From Allium sativum (taxonomy: Eukaryota; Streptophyta; Magnoliopsida; Asparagales; Amaryllidaceae), in NCBI GenBank assembly GCA_030737875.1, contig CM060909.1:28169659-28233658 (forward strand): a DNA stretch of 64,000 nucleotides. The letters run 5' to 3'. The position numbers and the translations under genes are program-made. Of the stretch, positions 19,774-31,170 are shown piece by piece. Position 1 is the stretch's first letter. Each line of letters begins with the position of its first letter. Below the pieces are notes generated by a model. That model ran no database searches. It was given only the letters and a program-made list of their open reading frames with translations, and was not told where the DNA came from.

Positions 19774-20581
19774 GTATGTGTATATATATAGTTAAACACC
19801 TGAAAAATAGTTTCAAAAATATTTTACACATATATATATGTCGATATACATATGTTGCTATGTCAACATATAACAGTCATTTTTTCAATTTTCAAAGGAA
19901 GTGTTTTTTTCACTATTTGTAATGTTTCAGAAGCGTTGCAACCTGTCAAATCTTATAAATATGGGTTGAATTCAAATTTTTTTAACCATTCTTCTTCATC
20001 TTCACCCATTTTTATCCCGCCATTAATATTTCTTATTTTATCGATTTCTACATATCTACTTTGTCGATTTCTACTCTAATTATATAAAACTTCTTCTTTT
20101 CTCACTCTCTACTCATAACTCTCTGAATTGAAGTGATATTGAAGAGTTATAGGGTCGTTGTAATCATTTTGGAAGTGTTTAAGAAAGGATGTGTTCCTTG
20201 TAGCCCTGAAATCAAGGAATGGGAGCGGTATTATTCTTGTAGCCATGAAATCAAGGGTGTTTGATGCAGTGTTAACCTTGTAGCCGTGAAATCAAGGGGA
20301 TTATACTTGGATAAGTAATATCAATAAAACTCTGCGTAATCCAGCGTTGCGTTTGACGTAGGAGTAATCCGAACCAGTATAAAATCCGGTGTGTTCTTTC
20401 CTTTTCTACATTTTATATTTATCTGTTTCTATGTTTGTGTTTGATTTTGTGTCTATGATCATCTCGGTTGTGTGTGATTCATATAGTAGATCACATAAGT
20501 TTTAGATTTTCTTAAATTCCTTGTAAACATTATTCACCCCCTCTAGTGTTTATCTTACCTTAAGATCCGCATTCCCTAATA
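19157..20581 (+). repeat. Copia-like element, 5' LTR
   Basis: Pairs with 24436-25838 along its length. It contains an (AT)n tract at 19239-19275, tandem 'CCTTGTAGCCxTGAAATCAAGG' blocks at 20197-20297, and a TATA box at 19951-19961. The last bases are CTAATA instead of the usual AACA. Confidence 0.9.
19951..19961 (+). promoter_or_regulatory. TATA box of Copia-like 5' LTR
   Basis: CTTATAAATATGG; the same position in the right LTR reads CTTATAAATAGG (25196-25207). Confidence 0.55.
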
Positions 20582-20582
20582 A

Positions 20583-20600
20583 TTGGTATTAGAGCATAGG
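20583..20600 (+). other. Primer binding site (Copia-like)
   Basis: TTGGTATTAGAGCATAGG directly follows the LTR. Plant elements use TGGTATCAGAGC, complementary to initiator tRNA-Met; one position differs. Confidence 0.8.
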
Positions 20601-20640
20601 TTTTTAAACAATTCATAATCTGGTTTTTGAAAATATTAAA

Positions 20641-21596
20641 TGGCAACCAACACTGATAATAATAGTTCTTTTGTAGAGGGTCAGCCCACGATTAGATCAC
20701 TACTATTTAGTGACCGTAATTATTCATACTGGGCATGTAGAATGAAAATATATTTACAGTCGATAGGATTAGACACAAGGAATATTACACAGACTGAATA
20801 CATTAAACCCACAACTAATTTTGGACAATGGACTAATGAACAAAAAGCCGCTGCACGAAGCAATTCTAAAGCCATGAATATGTTGTTCTGTTCATGAGAT
20901 AGGAATGAATTTAATAGAGTGTCCATTTCTAAATCTGCTTATGAAATATGGAGAACTTTACAAGTTACTCATGAAGGAACTAGTAAAGTTACACAGACAC
21001 TGATATCAATGCTAATTAATCAGTTTGAATTATTCAAGATGAACGAGAATGAATCTATCTCCAATATGTATTACAGATTTCAAGAGATAGTGCATTCATT
21101 AATAGAATTTGGAAAAACTTACTCAGAAGAAGATCAAATCAAAAAAATATTGAGTTCATCGACTCGAGAATGGGATCAGAAAACATTGCCGATTGAAGAA
21201 GCCAATAATGTCAATTAAATAAAGATTGAGGAGTTAATCGGGAATTTAATGTCTTTTAAAGTCCAACTACAGAAAAGAAAAGAAAATAAACCAACTGAAA
21301 AGATATCTACTGGATTCAAAGTGACAGCAAATGGTTTGGACTCCAGCAGTGAAGTTGATGAAGAAACAACCTTAATGACAAGAAATTTCTGAAATACAAA
21401 AGGAGAAATAACTTTCAAAGAAAAAAATCAAGGAAGTTCGCGAAGAAATGATGACCAATGTTATAACTGCAATAAACCAGGCCATATAAAGAGAACGTGT
21501 CCATATCCAGATAAATCAATTCAACAGACGGACAATAGCAATTCATCAAAGAAAAAAAAGAGGACATACACAACAACTTTAGATGATTTAGATTAG
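20641..21596 (+). pseudogene. Copia-type gag, broken
   Basis: The ATG at 20641 starts a frame beginning MATNTDNNSSFVEG, with the LFSDRNYSYWACRMKIYL pattern typical of plant Copia gag (DUF4219/UBN2 class). It stops at 20896. The frame resumes at about 20919 with YEIWRTLQVTHEGTSKVTQT and YYRFQEIVHSL, stops near 21216, and continues in pieces to a CCHC zinc knuckle (CYNCNKPGHIKRTC, 21459-21500). It ends at about 21596. Gag packages element RNA in virus-like particles. At least three in-frame stops make it non-functional. No pol frame follows, so this is not simple truncation at the end of gag. Confidence 0.85.
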
Positions 21597-21952
21597 TCGT
21601 CACGTGATGAAGAGCTAGAAATAGTGTTTCACAACAATTCATAATTCAGATAATATCGAAGAAATGGATCTAAAAAATGGTATGCCTTAATTTTTTTTGT
21701 TAAATGGATGTTTTGTTTTCTTTGCTTTGAATTTGAAATTTAAACTTTAAAATTCGAACTTAAAATTTAAAATTCAAATTTGAAATTTGAAATTTAAAAT
21801 AATAATAAAAGATAATAATTAGTAAAATAATAAAATAAATTTTGGATATTTGTTAGGGTTAATATTCAAGAAATAATAAAAGCTGGAATATAAATCGATA
21901 AATATAATAAAACCAAAAGTCAAAAGCCATATGTCCTTTGAATTTTTGCATG

Positions 21953-22124
21953 TATGTCGACATACATAGAAGGGCATGTTGACATAATGACCAAAATAAT
22001 GATATTTTTTCAATTTCAAAAGTTTAAACTTTCATACTTCCCTCCAACGTTTCACCAACTCCCAAGGACTGAAAATGTGTCACTGTTTTCAGAAAAGTTG
22101 TGCCCATTCAATTTCTATTTATAT
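21953..22124 (+). promoter_or_regulatory. Internal promoter-like module 1 (before ORF2)
   Basis: A perfect palindrome TATGTCGACATA (21953-21964) and TGTTGACATA (21977-21986) are followed by TATTTTTTCAATTTCAAAAG and a TATA-like ATTTATATAT near 22118. The ORF2 ATG is at 22206. The same order occurs in the LTR (palindrome, TTTTTTCAATTTTCAAAG, TATA). Confidence 0.45.
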
Positions 22125-22205
22125 ATCTGTTCAATCTTATTCTACCTACCTTTCATTCAAAATTCAAACTACTCTCTTTATATCTATTCTCTTCAAAATT
22201 CTCTA

Positions 22206-23278
22206 ATGGCTTCCTCTAGTACTCCTCAAACAATGAGATTGTCAAAAACCATCAAAGGATATCTCAATAATGACAGAGAAGAAATTAAAACCTACGTTGA
22301 CTATGTAGCAAATGAAAAAGTCAATTATTGGAGCTTTCTCCATCTTTAGAGATTTTCCATCTTATTATCTTCCTTCTCTTTTCAATCATAATGAAGTATT
22401 GAGCTTGATTGACGCTCAGGATAATGATGAAGTGTATTACTCGAAACTCGTCAAAATGTTCTATGCAAAACTTAATTGCGACTTTTACGAAGGAGATGAA
22501 AATCAAATTTGGAGTAGCGTAAAAAGCACACAAATCGTTCTAGATTGTGAAATTTGGGCATTATCTTAAATTGCAAAAGTAGGAGCTCGGATTTTCCGGA
22601 ATTCGAAATCGAAGAAACGGATATGAAAACTTATCATCACATATTTGAAAGTGATGCTCACATAGAATTCAAAATTCGCTTTTTCTGCCCAAAAACAAGA
22701 ATCTTTAAACCTCCTCCTTCAACATACCATTACACCTCATTCCAGAAACTTCAACAACTCAACTCTCAAAGTCCAAAAGACACTCTTTGCTATTATTGGT
22801 CGCTATGACATCAATTGGGCCGATATGATATTAAAAGAATTTAAGCACAGAAACATCAACAAGAGAAAACACTCTTTATTATGGAGTTTATCTTACTCGA
22901 ATCTTTAAATATTTTGGAGTTGATCTCAAGAGAGAAGAGTTTGTACCAAGAAATGTGTTTGACTCCACAAAGATACACCTTATGCAAATTCCACTCACCT
23001 TTAAACCTTATGAAACTTTCGAAGACAAACAAGCTTGAATGCAACAAGAACAAGAGTCTATGGATATCGAAGAAGAAGAAGAAACTTCGTTGGAAAGTGT
23101 TGAGTGTCCAATTAACACTAGAGCCATTTCCAAAGAGACACTTTTTCAAAATCAAGTAAAACTAGCCAAGAACCAAAAGAAGCTCAAAAGGATGCTTACT
23201 CATATGTCTAAGTTCATTGGCAAAATAGGAAGAAAACTTGGAATTTTATCTTCCTCCTCATCATCCGCTGAAATCTAA
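22206..23278 (+). pseudogene. ORF2: putative plant transposon protein (PF20167-like), frameshifted
   Basis: The ATG at 22206 (MASSSTPQTMRLSKTIKGYL) starts about 350 codons spread over three frames, with shifts near 22320, 22560 and 22740, then a stop at about 23038. Conserved-looking blocks are VKMFYAKLNCDFYEGDE, IWSSVKSTQIVLD, ILNCKSRSSDFPEFE and LLYGVYLTRIFKYFGVDL. This order matches my knowledge of a family labelled 'putative plant transposon protein', common in plant retroelement-derived proteins and of unknown function. The tail (23039-23278) is acidic, then lysine-rich, then poly-serine. It sits where a Copia element should carry pol. It has its own promoter-like module upstream. Confidence 0.65.
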
Positions 23279-23488
23279 GCCTATCTAGTTTAAGTTATCT
23301 TTAGTATTTGCTTTCGAATCTCACGTTTAGTGTCTCGTAATTAGTTGGACGTATTTGCTTTTAAGTAGTAATGAATGGAGTTTTATTTATGTCAAAATTA
23401 TCTTTAAGTTACTGTGAAAACATTAGAATTAAATATATTAATATAATACAAATAACTTAACATTGAAAATTTCAATTTTTTTATCAAG

Positions 23489-23614
23489 TATGTCGACATA
23501 TATATGTCACTATTCGACATATAACTGCCAGTTTTTCAGAATTATTCAAAATTTGAAATTTAAATAATTAACTCATGTCCATTTAAATCCAACAAATTCC
23601 AGACCCTATATAAA
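23489..23614 (+). promoter_or_regulatory. Internal promoter-like module 2 (before ORF3)
   Basis: TATGTCGACATA (23489-23500) and ATTCGACATA (23512-23521), then AACTGCCAGTTTTTCAG and a good TATA box CTATATAAACC (23606-23616). ATG follows at 23691. The block AACTGyCAkTTTTTCA is shared with the LTR. Confidence 0.5.
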
Positions 23615-23690
23615 CCTATTTCTTCCATAGAAATTTATTCTGTTATTCCTCCTTCATCTCTAATCAATTCTTATCCAAAACTATCTAAAT

Positions 23691-23985
23691 ATGGCAAATC
23701 CAATTCATAACTTGAGTGGAAATCTTGAGTAAACTTTGAATTCCTTCAAGAACATCCTATCAATAGTACTATGAAACCAGCGTCATCTTGAATTGAGTCA
23801 AATCAAAATGGTAGAGCAACATGAGAAGCACTTCGATGCCATCCGTTGGATAATCTCTTCTCTTTTCAGAGATGAAGACAACAATCTTGCTAAGGCACCA
23901 CCGACAAAAGAAGATGAAAATTAGGAAATCGTCAAGAAGGATCCGATCCTTGGAGAAGATGAATGGGTATAAGTTCCACGAGACA
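23691..23985 (+). pseudogene. ORF3: small broken ORF, unrecognised
   Basis: ATG at 23691 starts MANPIHNLSGNLE, then a stop. The same reading frame continues through two or three more stops with MVEQHEKHFDAIRWIISSLF and an acidic C-terminus. About 95 codons in total. No family recognised. Position and upstream TATA box suggest a former expressed ORF. Confidence 0.4.
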
Positions 23986-24419
23986 TTTGATTATTTGGTA
24001 TGATTTGATTGGTTTGATTTGTTTGAACTTGTGTATTGACTGGTTTGGATTGCTTGACTTGAAACATGTGTGTGTGTGTATATATAAAAACATATGTAAA
24101 TATTGCTTAGATTTAAAAACTTGTATGTATATGGATTGATACATTTGTAAATATTAAACACTTGTTATTGATTATTTTAGTCATGAATTTAGGGGGAGAA
24201 ATTTAATTTAGTATGAATATAGGATATGATATACATATAGGGTTTAGGGGGGTTTGTTTAGAATTTCTTTTTGATAATGACAAAAAGGGAGAAATTATAA
24301 AATAAGGACTAATTTGATTTAGATTAAGGAAAAGTTTATAGGATTCATGACTATAGGGGGAGTATTAGAAGGATCAGAATCAACAGGTATGAATATTTTG
24401 TAAACTAAGGTTGTCATCA

Positions 24420-24435
24420 TCAAAAAGGGGGAGAT
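24420..24435 (+). other. Polypurine tract (Copia-like)
   Basis: TCAAAAAGGGGGAGAT ends immediately before the 3' LTR. A similar TTAGGGGGAGAA occurs at 24189, and ATAGGGGGAGTA at 24354. Confidence 0.85.
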
Positions 24436-25838
24436 TGTTAGAGAATGGAGTTTGATGACAACAACCTTGTTTCAATTATCATTGATTATAATATATATAT
24501 ATATATATACACTAACATCTCTATCTAGAATATATATATATATATATACACACACACATATATGTAGGATTTTTATACAGGACTTAAATATTAAAGACTG
24601 TACAGTTTTAGAGTTTCAAGAGATTCAGAATTCAGAGAAGATTTAAGACTCAAAAGTAATCAAGATTTAAAGAGTTCAGGAGTTCAAGACTAATATAGTA
24701 ATAGAGTCTAGTTTATATGTAAGACTCTGAATAGCACTCCAGGATCAAATTCAAATTCTGTTTTTCAAATTCTAATTTTCAAATTCTGATTTTCAAATTT
24801 CAAATAGTTTACTATCTTACTTTTGATTTCAAATATTAGTTTTAAAGTTTATTCAAGTTTATATATATATATATATATTTGTATGGTTATACTTTTATAG
24901 TTTTATTATTATATAGTTTTAAACTTTATAATTTTATAAATATGTTTATATAATATATAATTATATGATTTTATACTTTAGAATACTCATTTATAACACT
25001 AAGTTTTAATTCAGGAATTTGCAGAAATATATATATACTTAAACACTTGAAAAATAGTTTAAAAAATATTTTACACATATATATGTCAACATACATATGT
25101 TGCTATGTCGACATACAACTGTCATTTTTTCAATTTTCAAAGGAAGTGTCTTTTCACTATTTGTAACATTCCAGAAGTGTTGCAACCTTTCAAATCTTAT
25201 AAATAGGAGTTGAATTCGAATTTTTAACCATTCTTCTTCTCCATATTCTCCCCTCTTCATCCCACCATTAATATTTCTTATTTTATTGATGTCTACACTT
25301 CTACTATGCTGATTTCCACTCTAATTATATAGAACTTCTTCTTTTCTCACTCTCTACTCATTACTCTCTGAATTGAAGTGCTATTGAAGAGTTATAGGGT
25401 TGTCTTAATCATTTTGGAAGTGTTTAGGAAATGGTGTGTTCCTTATAGCCCTTAAATCAAGGAAAGGGTGTTGTGTTAACCTTGTAGTCGTGAAATCAAG
25501 GGTATTTGAAGCGGTGTTGACCTTGTAGCCGTGGAATCAAGGGGAATGTATTTGGATAAGTAATATCAATAAAACTCTGCACAATCCAGCATTGCGTGGG
25601 ACTGGACGTAGGAGTAATCCGAACCAATATAAAATCCGGTGTATTCTTTCCTTTTCTGCATTTTACATTTATCTGTTTCTTTATTTGTTTTAGATTCTGT
25701 GTCTGTGATCATCTCTGTTGTGTGTGATTCATATAGTAGATCGTATAGGTTCTAGATTTTCATAAATTCCTTGAAAACACTATTTACCCCCTCTAGTGTT
25801 TGTCTTTCCTTAAGATCTGCATTTCACATTCCCAAACA
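24436..25838 (+). repeat. Copia-like element, 3' LTR
   Basis: TGTTAGAGAATG...CATTCCCAAACA. It carries both TGTCAACATA (25084-25093) and TATGTCGACATA (25104-25115), then TCATTTTTTCAATTTTCAAA and the TATA box at 25196-25207. Confidence 0.9.
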
Positions 25839-26248
25839 ATTTAGACTTTGAAGTTTGTAACAACCCCAAATTATGACGATAATTAATTTAGTTATTTAAT
25901 TAGGTTTCAAAAATAGAATTTTCGAAAACTATGGAATGTGGCCATGAAATTACACTATTGCACTTGTGACAGAATTCTAGTCAACTTTCATGTGTGGAAC
26001 TTCGCGAACGGAGTCTGTATGGAAATGTTACGAACGAAATACGAAAATGGACGGAAAATAATTAAAAGAGAATAATCTGTATATAGAAATAAATTAATTT
26101 CCTTCCCTGCCCAATACCAGGTCGACTAGAGCGGTCGACCGCTTGGTCGATGGTAGCAGGAGACGACTAGGGTTTTGATGTATATTTTATAATATTAACG
26201 GGCGGATCTTTACTAAATTAAACCTAATGGTCCAAGGTTATTTCTATG

Positions 26249-26261
26249 CCTATAAATAAAG
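26249..26261 (+). promoter_or_regulatory. TATA box of E0 5' LTR
   Basis: CCTATAAATAAAG is conserved in the other LTR at 59338-59350. Confidence 0.6.
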
Positions 26262-27917
26262 ATCTCGATCCCGATTCTCTTATTCATATTTTTCGGAGGT
26301 AGTATCGATGCTCTGTCATTTCCAATCCTCCAATCTCTTCAAAAACACAAATTATAAATATAGACAAATCAAATTTACAAGATTGGAGAGCTTAGACTCA
26401 GATTTATGAAAAATAAGTGGTCCTTCGCTTAGGTAATCTAAATTATGGAATTTCCTTCTTCTTTTTCTATTTTTCTTTCAGATCTACAAATCTAAATCTT
26501 TATTGATAAATCCACTTTTGAAATAAATTATAGATCTGTAGGATTTGGGAATTTTAAGCCTAAAAGCTGTGTCAGATTTGATTTAGATAGCTTTCAGGTG
26601 AGTGGGAAAATATGTACATTGTTTATAATAAACCTATATAATTCATTTGTGTAGAATTAGAATTACGTGCCTAAAATTTTATCAGATTTGTTGTTCTTAT
26701 CAGATCTGAAATATTATGCTGAAAGTTTGACATAGATTTGTAGGCCTTTTTAAATAAACATCCTTGTATAGCCTATAATTCTATTTTAGATTTACTGTAG
26801 TTATTGTAAACACTTTTGATCTGAAAATATGTCCCAAAAGCTATTGTTAAATTTGTATTTTTATTCCAGATTAATAAAATTAGGTGCTGAATTGTAATTA
26901 TGCAGTATTGGTTAAAATAATTAATAATCCTATTGTGTTTGGAATTGTTTGTGGTTTTACTTGATTACTGTAATTTTGTCCTTTTTGTTCTTTTTTTGTA
27001 AAAAGACGTTATTTGAAATCTGCAAGGAAAATAAATAAATTAAATAAGAAGAGATGAGCAAATTCACGTATTTTTATACATACTTTGCAACAGCTATTAT
27101 AAATAGAATATTTACTTATTTCCTTATGATTTGGAATAATGTCAACTTTCCTCTTTTTAATAGTTTGGGGAAAAATTACAATAATTATAGTAAATAACCT
27201 TTTATAAGATTTTGAATCTTAAAATAGGATTGAATACAAAAATGGTTGTTTTGGTCGCTATTTTAGACTGGGACATAAATAATAAATAGTTAGAAAATAT
27301 AAACTAGTAACTACAATAACTTCACAATTAAATATAAGTATATATGTTAAATCTTATCTGCCCAAATCTACGTAAATGACGCTAATGTATTAAGTAGATG
27401 ATTGTTTGTTATTGTGTGCTTGAATTTGAAATATTTCCATTATATGGGAATAAATACGTGGTAATAACTTCCATAATAAATGAAAATTAAACGTTTATCA
27501 CCATTGTAACCATAAACATGTGATTTATTACTATAATAAAGGGTCACAAATAAGTAGAAGTTAGTGTAACCATATTTGTATGGGAAAATACATTAAATAG
27601 GATAAATATGCCTTGATGGTTACAATTAAATTGGTGTTTAGGAATATATATTGTAAATCCAATAAGGGAAATAAATAAATAATAAATTTATATTTATACA
27701 TATATGTACTTAAATAAGAATTAGACGGAATTAAGATTATGATAATAATTGAGACTTACAATATTTAGATTAGAATTTAAATGGGACTAATGTAAATGAT
27801 ATTTAATAGGATAATGAATGCCTTAGGAAAATATAATTGTTAGCACCAAAAATGGTATTGAACAGGTAAATTGATACCTTAGGAAATATGACCATTAGCG
27901 TCAGGTAACCTAATTAA

Positions 27918-28551
27918 TCTTTACTAATAATCGGAATAGGTTTGGTGTCACACTTTTTTGGTGTACACGCAAACTACCGAAAATGCCCTTTATTAAAAAC
28001 AAACACATACGATAAAAGGAATTAAATCAAGAAAAAAACGGAAAGTAGTTAAAGTTAAATAGCAATGTTCCTTTAATTAGCCATGCGCGTCATTAATGAC
28101 ATTAATAGAGACGTAAATGGAAATAACGTTAAAATTTGAAAGCGGACAATTAAATCTAGAATGGTAACGTAAATGGAATTAAATCACGTGTATGTTTGAA
28201 TTCGAAAATAAATGTGCATCGTAAATGAAACTAAATCACGCGTATGTGGAAATATTTATTTCAAGAGTATGTGCACGCGTATTAAGAATGGATTTTTTTC
28301 AATAAAACTAGAAATAAAAATAAATGTTTTGAATAACGGTCACATGAATTAACAAGCATGAATTAGAAACAGAAGAAAATTAATGCACAGTAATGAAAAT
28401 AGGAAAATAAAAAGAAACTATCGAGCAAATAAATATGCAGAAAAACTAAAATGGGCAAGAAATATACCAGACCATTTACTAACGACATATTTTTATTTTG
28501 TTGAATGGCTCTGCGCGTGCCATCGCCATGCGCGAAGCGCGCGCCTATACG

Positions 28552-28556
<5 letters not shown>
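27918..28556 (+). mobile_element. Helitron-like unit, copy 1
   Basis: It starts TCTTTACTAATAATCGG after an A and ends with a GC-rich mini-hairpin (GCGCGAAGCGCGC) followed by CTATACGTCTCA and a T. Starting with TC, ending just after a hairpin and inserting between A and T are Helitron features. The last four bases are CTCA, not the canonical CTRR. No Rep/helicase, so non-autonomous. Several ACGCGT motifs lie inside. Confidence 0.55.

Positions 28557-28602
<46 letters not shown>
28557..28602. repeat. (TA)n microsatellite between Helitron-like units
   Basis: Uninterrupted TA repeat of about 46 bp. It produces the artefactual IYIYIY frames on both strands. Confidence 0.95.
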
Positions 28603-28605
<3 letters not shown>

Positions 28606-29261
28606 TTACTAATAATCGGAATAGGTTTGGTGTCACACTTTTTTGGTGTACACGCAAACCACCGAAAATGCCCTTTACTAAAAACAAACACATATGATAA
28701 AAGGAATTAAATCAAGAAAAAAACGGAAAGTATTTAAAGTTAAATAACAATGTTCCTTTAATTAGCCATGCACGTCTTTAATGACATTAATAGAGACGTA
28801 AATGAGAATAATGTTAAAATTTGAAAGCAGAAAATTAAATCTAGAATGGTTACGTAATTGGAATTAAATCACGCGTATGTTTGAATTCGAGAATAAATGC
28901 GCATCGTAAATGGAATTAAATCACGCGTATGTGTGGAAATATTTATTTCAAGAGTATGTGCACGCGTATTAAGAATGGAACTTTTAAAATTAGAAATATA
29001 AATAAATGTTTTGAATAACGGTCACACGAATTAACATGCATGAATTAGAAACAGAAGAAAATTAATGCACAGTAATGAAAATAGGAAAATAAAAAGAAAC
29101 TATTGAGCAAATAAATATGCAGAAAAATAAAATGGGAAAGAAATATACCAAACCATGTACTAACGACATATTTTTATTTTGTTGAATGGCTCCGTGCGTG
29201 CCATCACCACGCGTGGAGCGCGTGCCATCACCACGCGCGAAGCGCATGCCTATACGTCTCG
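28603..29261 (+). mobile_element. Helitron-like unit, copy 2
   Basis: A direct repeat of copy 1 with the same TCTTTACTAATAATCGG start. It ends GCGCGAAGCGC...TATACGTCTCG before a T. A 25-30 bp block near its 3' end (GTGCCATCACCACGCG) is duplicated. Removing 27918-29261 restores the exact sequence CCTAATTAATAATAATAAAA found in the right LTR of E0. Confidence 0.55.
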
Positions 29262-29854
29262 TAATAATAAAAGGAATAGAAAAGGAGAATTAATGGGGAC
29301 TGATTGGCGTACTACATTCTGAGTCCAATAATGAAATTAATAAATAAACATCTTAAGATAGGAATTTATAGATTTCCTTGTCTAGTTCTAGTTAATCTAG
29401 AATTAATATGATTAAAAACAAAGATTCGACTTAGAAGTTTAATGATGCAGGGTCAATTGCCTTATTCGACATAAGTCTGCACTTTTCAACAGTCGGATAT
29501 ATGTACAACTGATATGATATATCATTAACCATAGGGGCCCGTGATGATAGTTAATTTCGTAGCGAGGGTTATTTCCTAAAATTAGGTTTAGTTCAAGTGC
29601 GAGGTATTAAGTGGTTATAGGACCCGCCTCCTTCCCAAAAGTGGAAACCTTAAGAAGGGAAATAATTTATAAGCATAAGCCTGCTTCGGGATAAAAAATA
29701 TTAAGTAGTTAGATCCACCCTTTAAAGGGTATTTAGTGATCACGCAGCTCACCTCCCATAAATAAGAAGTATTAAATAGCTATTGGGTATGAGCTTGGTA
29801 ATCCTGTGTTGGTTCGCTTCCTCTAAGCAGTAAGTGAGTGAGGGTGAAAGTCTA

Positions 29855-31068
29855 TGATTATCTTATCTTTATTGTAAATAAAGATAAATATTACTTTAGG
29901 TATTTTTGTGTATTTTCACAAGTTTGTTCAATAAAGGTCTCATCTATCTCAATCAAGGACCAATTGCATAGAAAAATGCTACTTTTCGGAATTAACAAGT
30001 TTTTAGTCACAAAAGATGTTGTAGGTCACTGGTAAAGGCTTGATAACTTGGAAAGATTGTCCCGAGTTTAATCCCTGTCTAGTGCTATTTTTTTGCTGAA
30101 GAAAGAACATAGATATATACACACTGTCGTTTTTGCTCTAAAGAATATACGGACTAGTGGTATTATGTATATATATATATATATTCATATGTAGTATATA
30201 TATAATATAAACATTTAGTAAAGATTTTAGGAATTTTGCATATTCCTTTTAAAGAAATCAAATCAAATCATTTATATTTAAACTACCATGCAGAAGAAAA
30301 GGAAATCTTTGAATATAAATCTTCAATCAAGCACCATTACCAAAAGGAAACCTTCGATTTTATTCTTTAATCTAGCATCATGAAGAGAATATTTCTTTGT
30401 TCTTGGAAAGAAAATATTTTTATAGATTTTTTCTTGGCCCAATATTCATGTAGAGATGAGACTTTAACTATTACAAATACTCACGTACCCATTGTAAAGA
30501 TTGTTCATTCTTTTCTCTTCTTCTAGTTAATAAAGCTTTATTTTCGTCTTTATTTTGTTTTTGCATTTTCATGACAATTTGTGTTATCTAGTCAATTAGA
30601 TTTGCTAGAGCACAAATTGCTATTGCAATTATTTTTCTCATTAGTTATTAACTGTTCAATTAGATTCAACGGTAATCCTAATTTTTATTTTCTGTTTGTT
30701 TGTTTGTTTATGTTCTGCAATTTCAATTCCTATATTTTTTTTCCTTTTATTTGTTAGTTATTGAATTTAATATAGATCCGATTAGATTCGAATCTGTAGT
30801 GAATTCAATAGTATCTTTACTTGCTTTTAGTTTTTTTATAATTGCAAATTTAGTTGTTGGTTCAATTAGATTAGTTCTGAACTAAATTACAATTACAATT
30901 TTTATTTTCAAATCATATCTCCAAGTTTTGTCTAACTTGCCCATGAAATTATATAGATAGTATAATTTGATTTTCCTTCCTTTTTTCAACTTGCATACTA
31001 CACACCTGTGTACTTATAGTAATTATTACATAATTTGCGCTTTTCTAATCCGTAGAAAGTGCCAAACA
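29855..31068 (+). repeat. E1 5' LTR
   Basis: Pairs with 52697-53951. It starts TGATTA and lacks about 31 bp present after the same bases in the 3' LTR. It ends GCCAAACA just before the PBS. Confidence 0.85.
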
Positions 31069-31070
31069 AG

Positions 31071-31092
31071 TTTTTGGTGCCGTTGCCGGGGA
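31071..31092 (+). other. E1 primer binding site
   Basis: TTTTTGGTGCCGTTGCCGGG and GA; one base differs from the usual TGGCGCCGTTGCCGGGGA. Confidence 0.85.
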
Positions 31093-31170
31093 GGTAACAA
31101 TTAAATTTTATTATTTATTTAATTTTCAATTTGTGTTAGTTATTGTTTCTTGTTTTTTTTTCTTTATATA

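Larger units (their letters stand above)
19157..25838 (+). mobile_element. Copia-like LTR retrotransposon lacking pol, 6.7 kb
   Basis: Direct LTRs 19157-20581 and 24436-25838 begin TGTTGGAGAATG and TGTTAGAGAATG; the right one ends CATTCCCAAACA. The TSD ATTTA is perfect (19152-19156 and 25839-25843). PBS TTGGTATTAGAGCATAGG (20583-20600) and PPT CAAAAAGGGGGAGAT set the plus orientation. The interior holds a broken gag, a second broken ORF resembling the putative plant transposon protein family, and a third small broken ORF. No protease, integrase, RT or RNase H was recognised. Confidence 0.92.
25856..29854 (+). repeat. E0 5' LTR, left portion
   Basis: Collinear with 58918-61750 except for the Helitron-like insert 27918-29261 and a 175-bp block duplicated only in the right LTR. 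A TATA box (CCTATAAATAAAG, 26249-26261) has its partner at 59338-59350 in the right LTR. Confidence 0.88.

Noticed and set aside
28383..28710. Overlapping open frames on both strands with IYIYIYIY runs
   Set aside because: They are translations of the (TA)n tract at 28557-28602 plus flanking Helitron-like sequence; the same applies at 19207-19404 and 24452-24646.
25856..29854. Solo LTR separate from 53957-54990
   Set aside because: The two pieces join exactly against the intact right LTR, with E1 and its near-TSD between them, and the outer TSD AAGTT matches 62833-62837.
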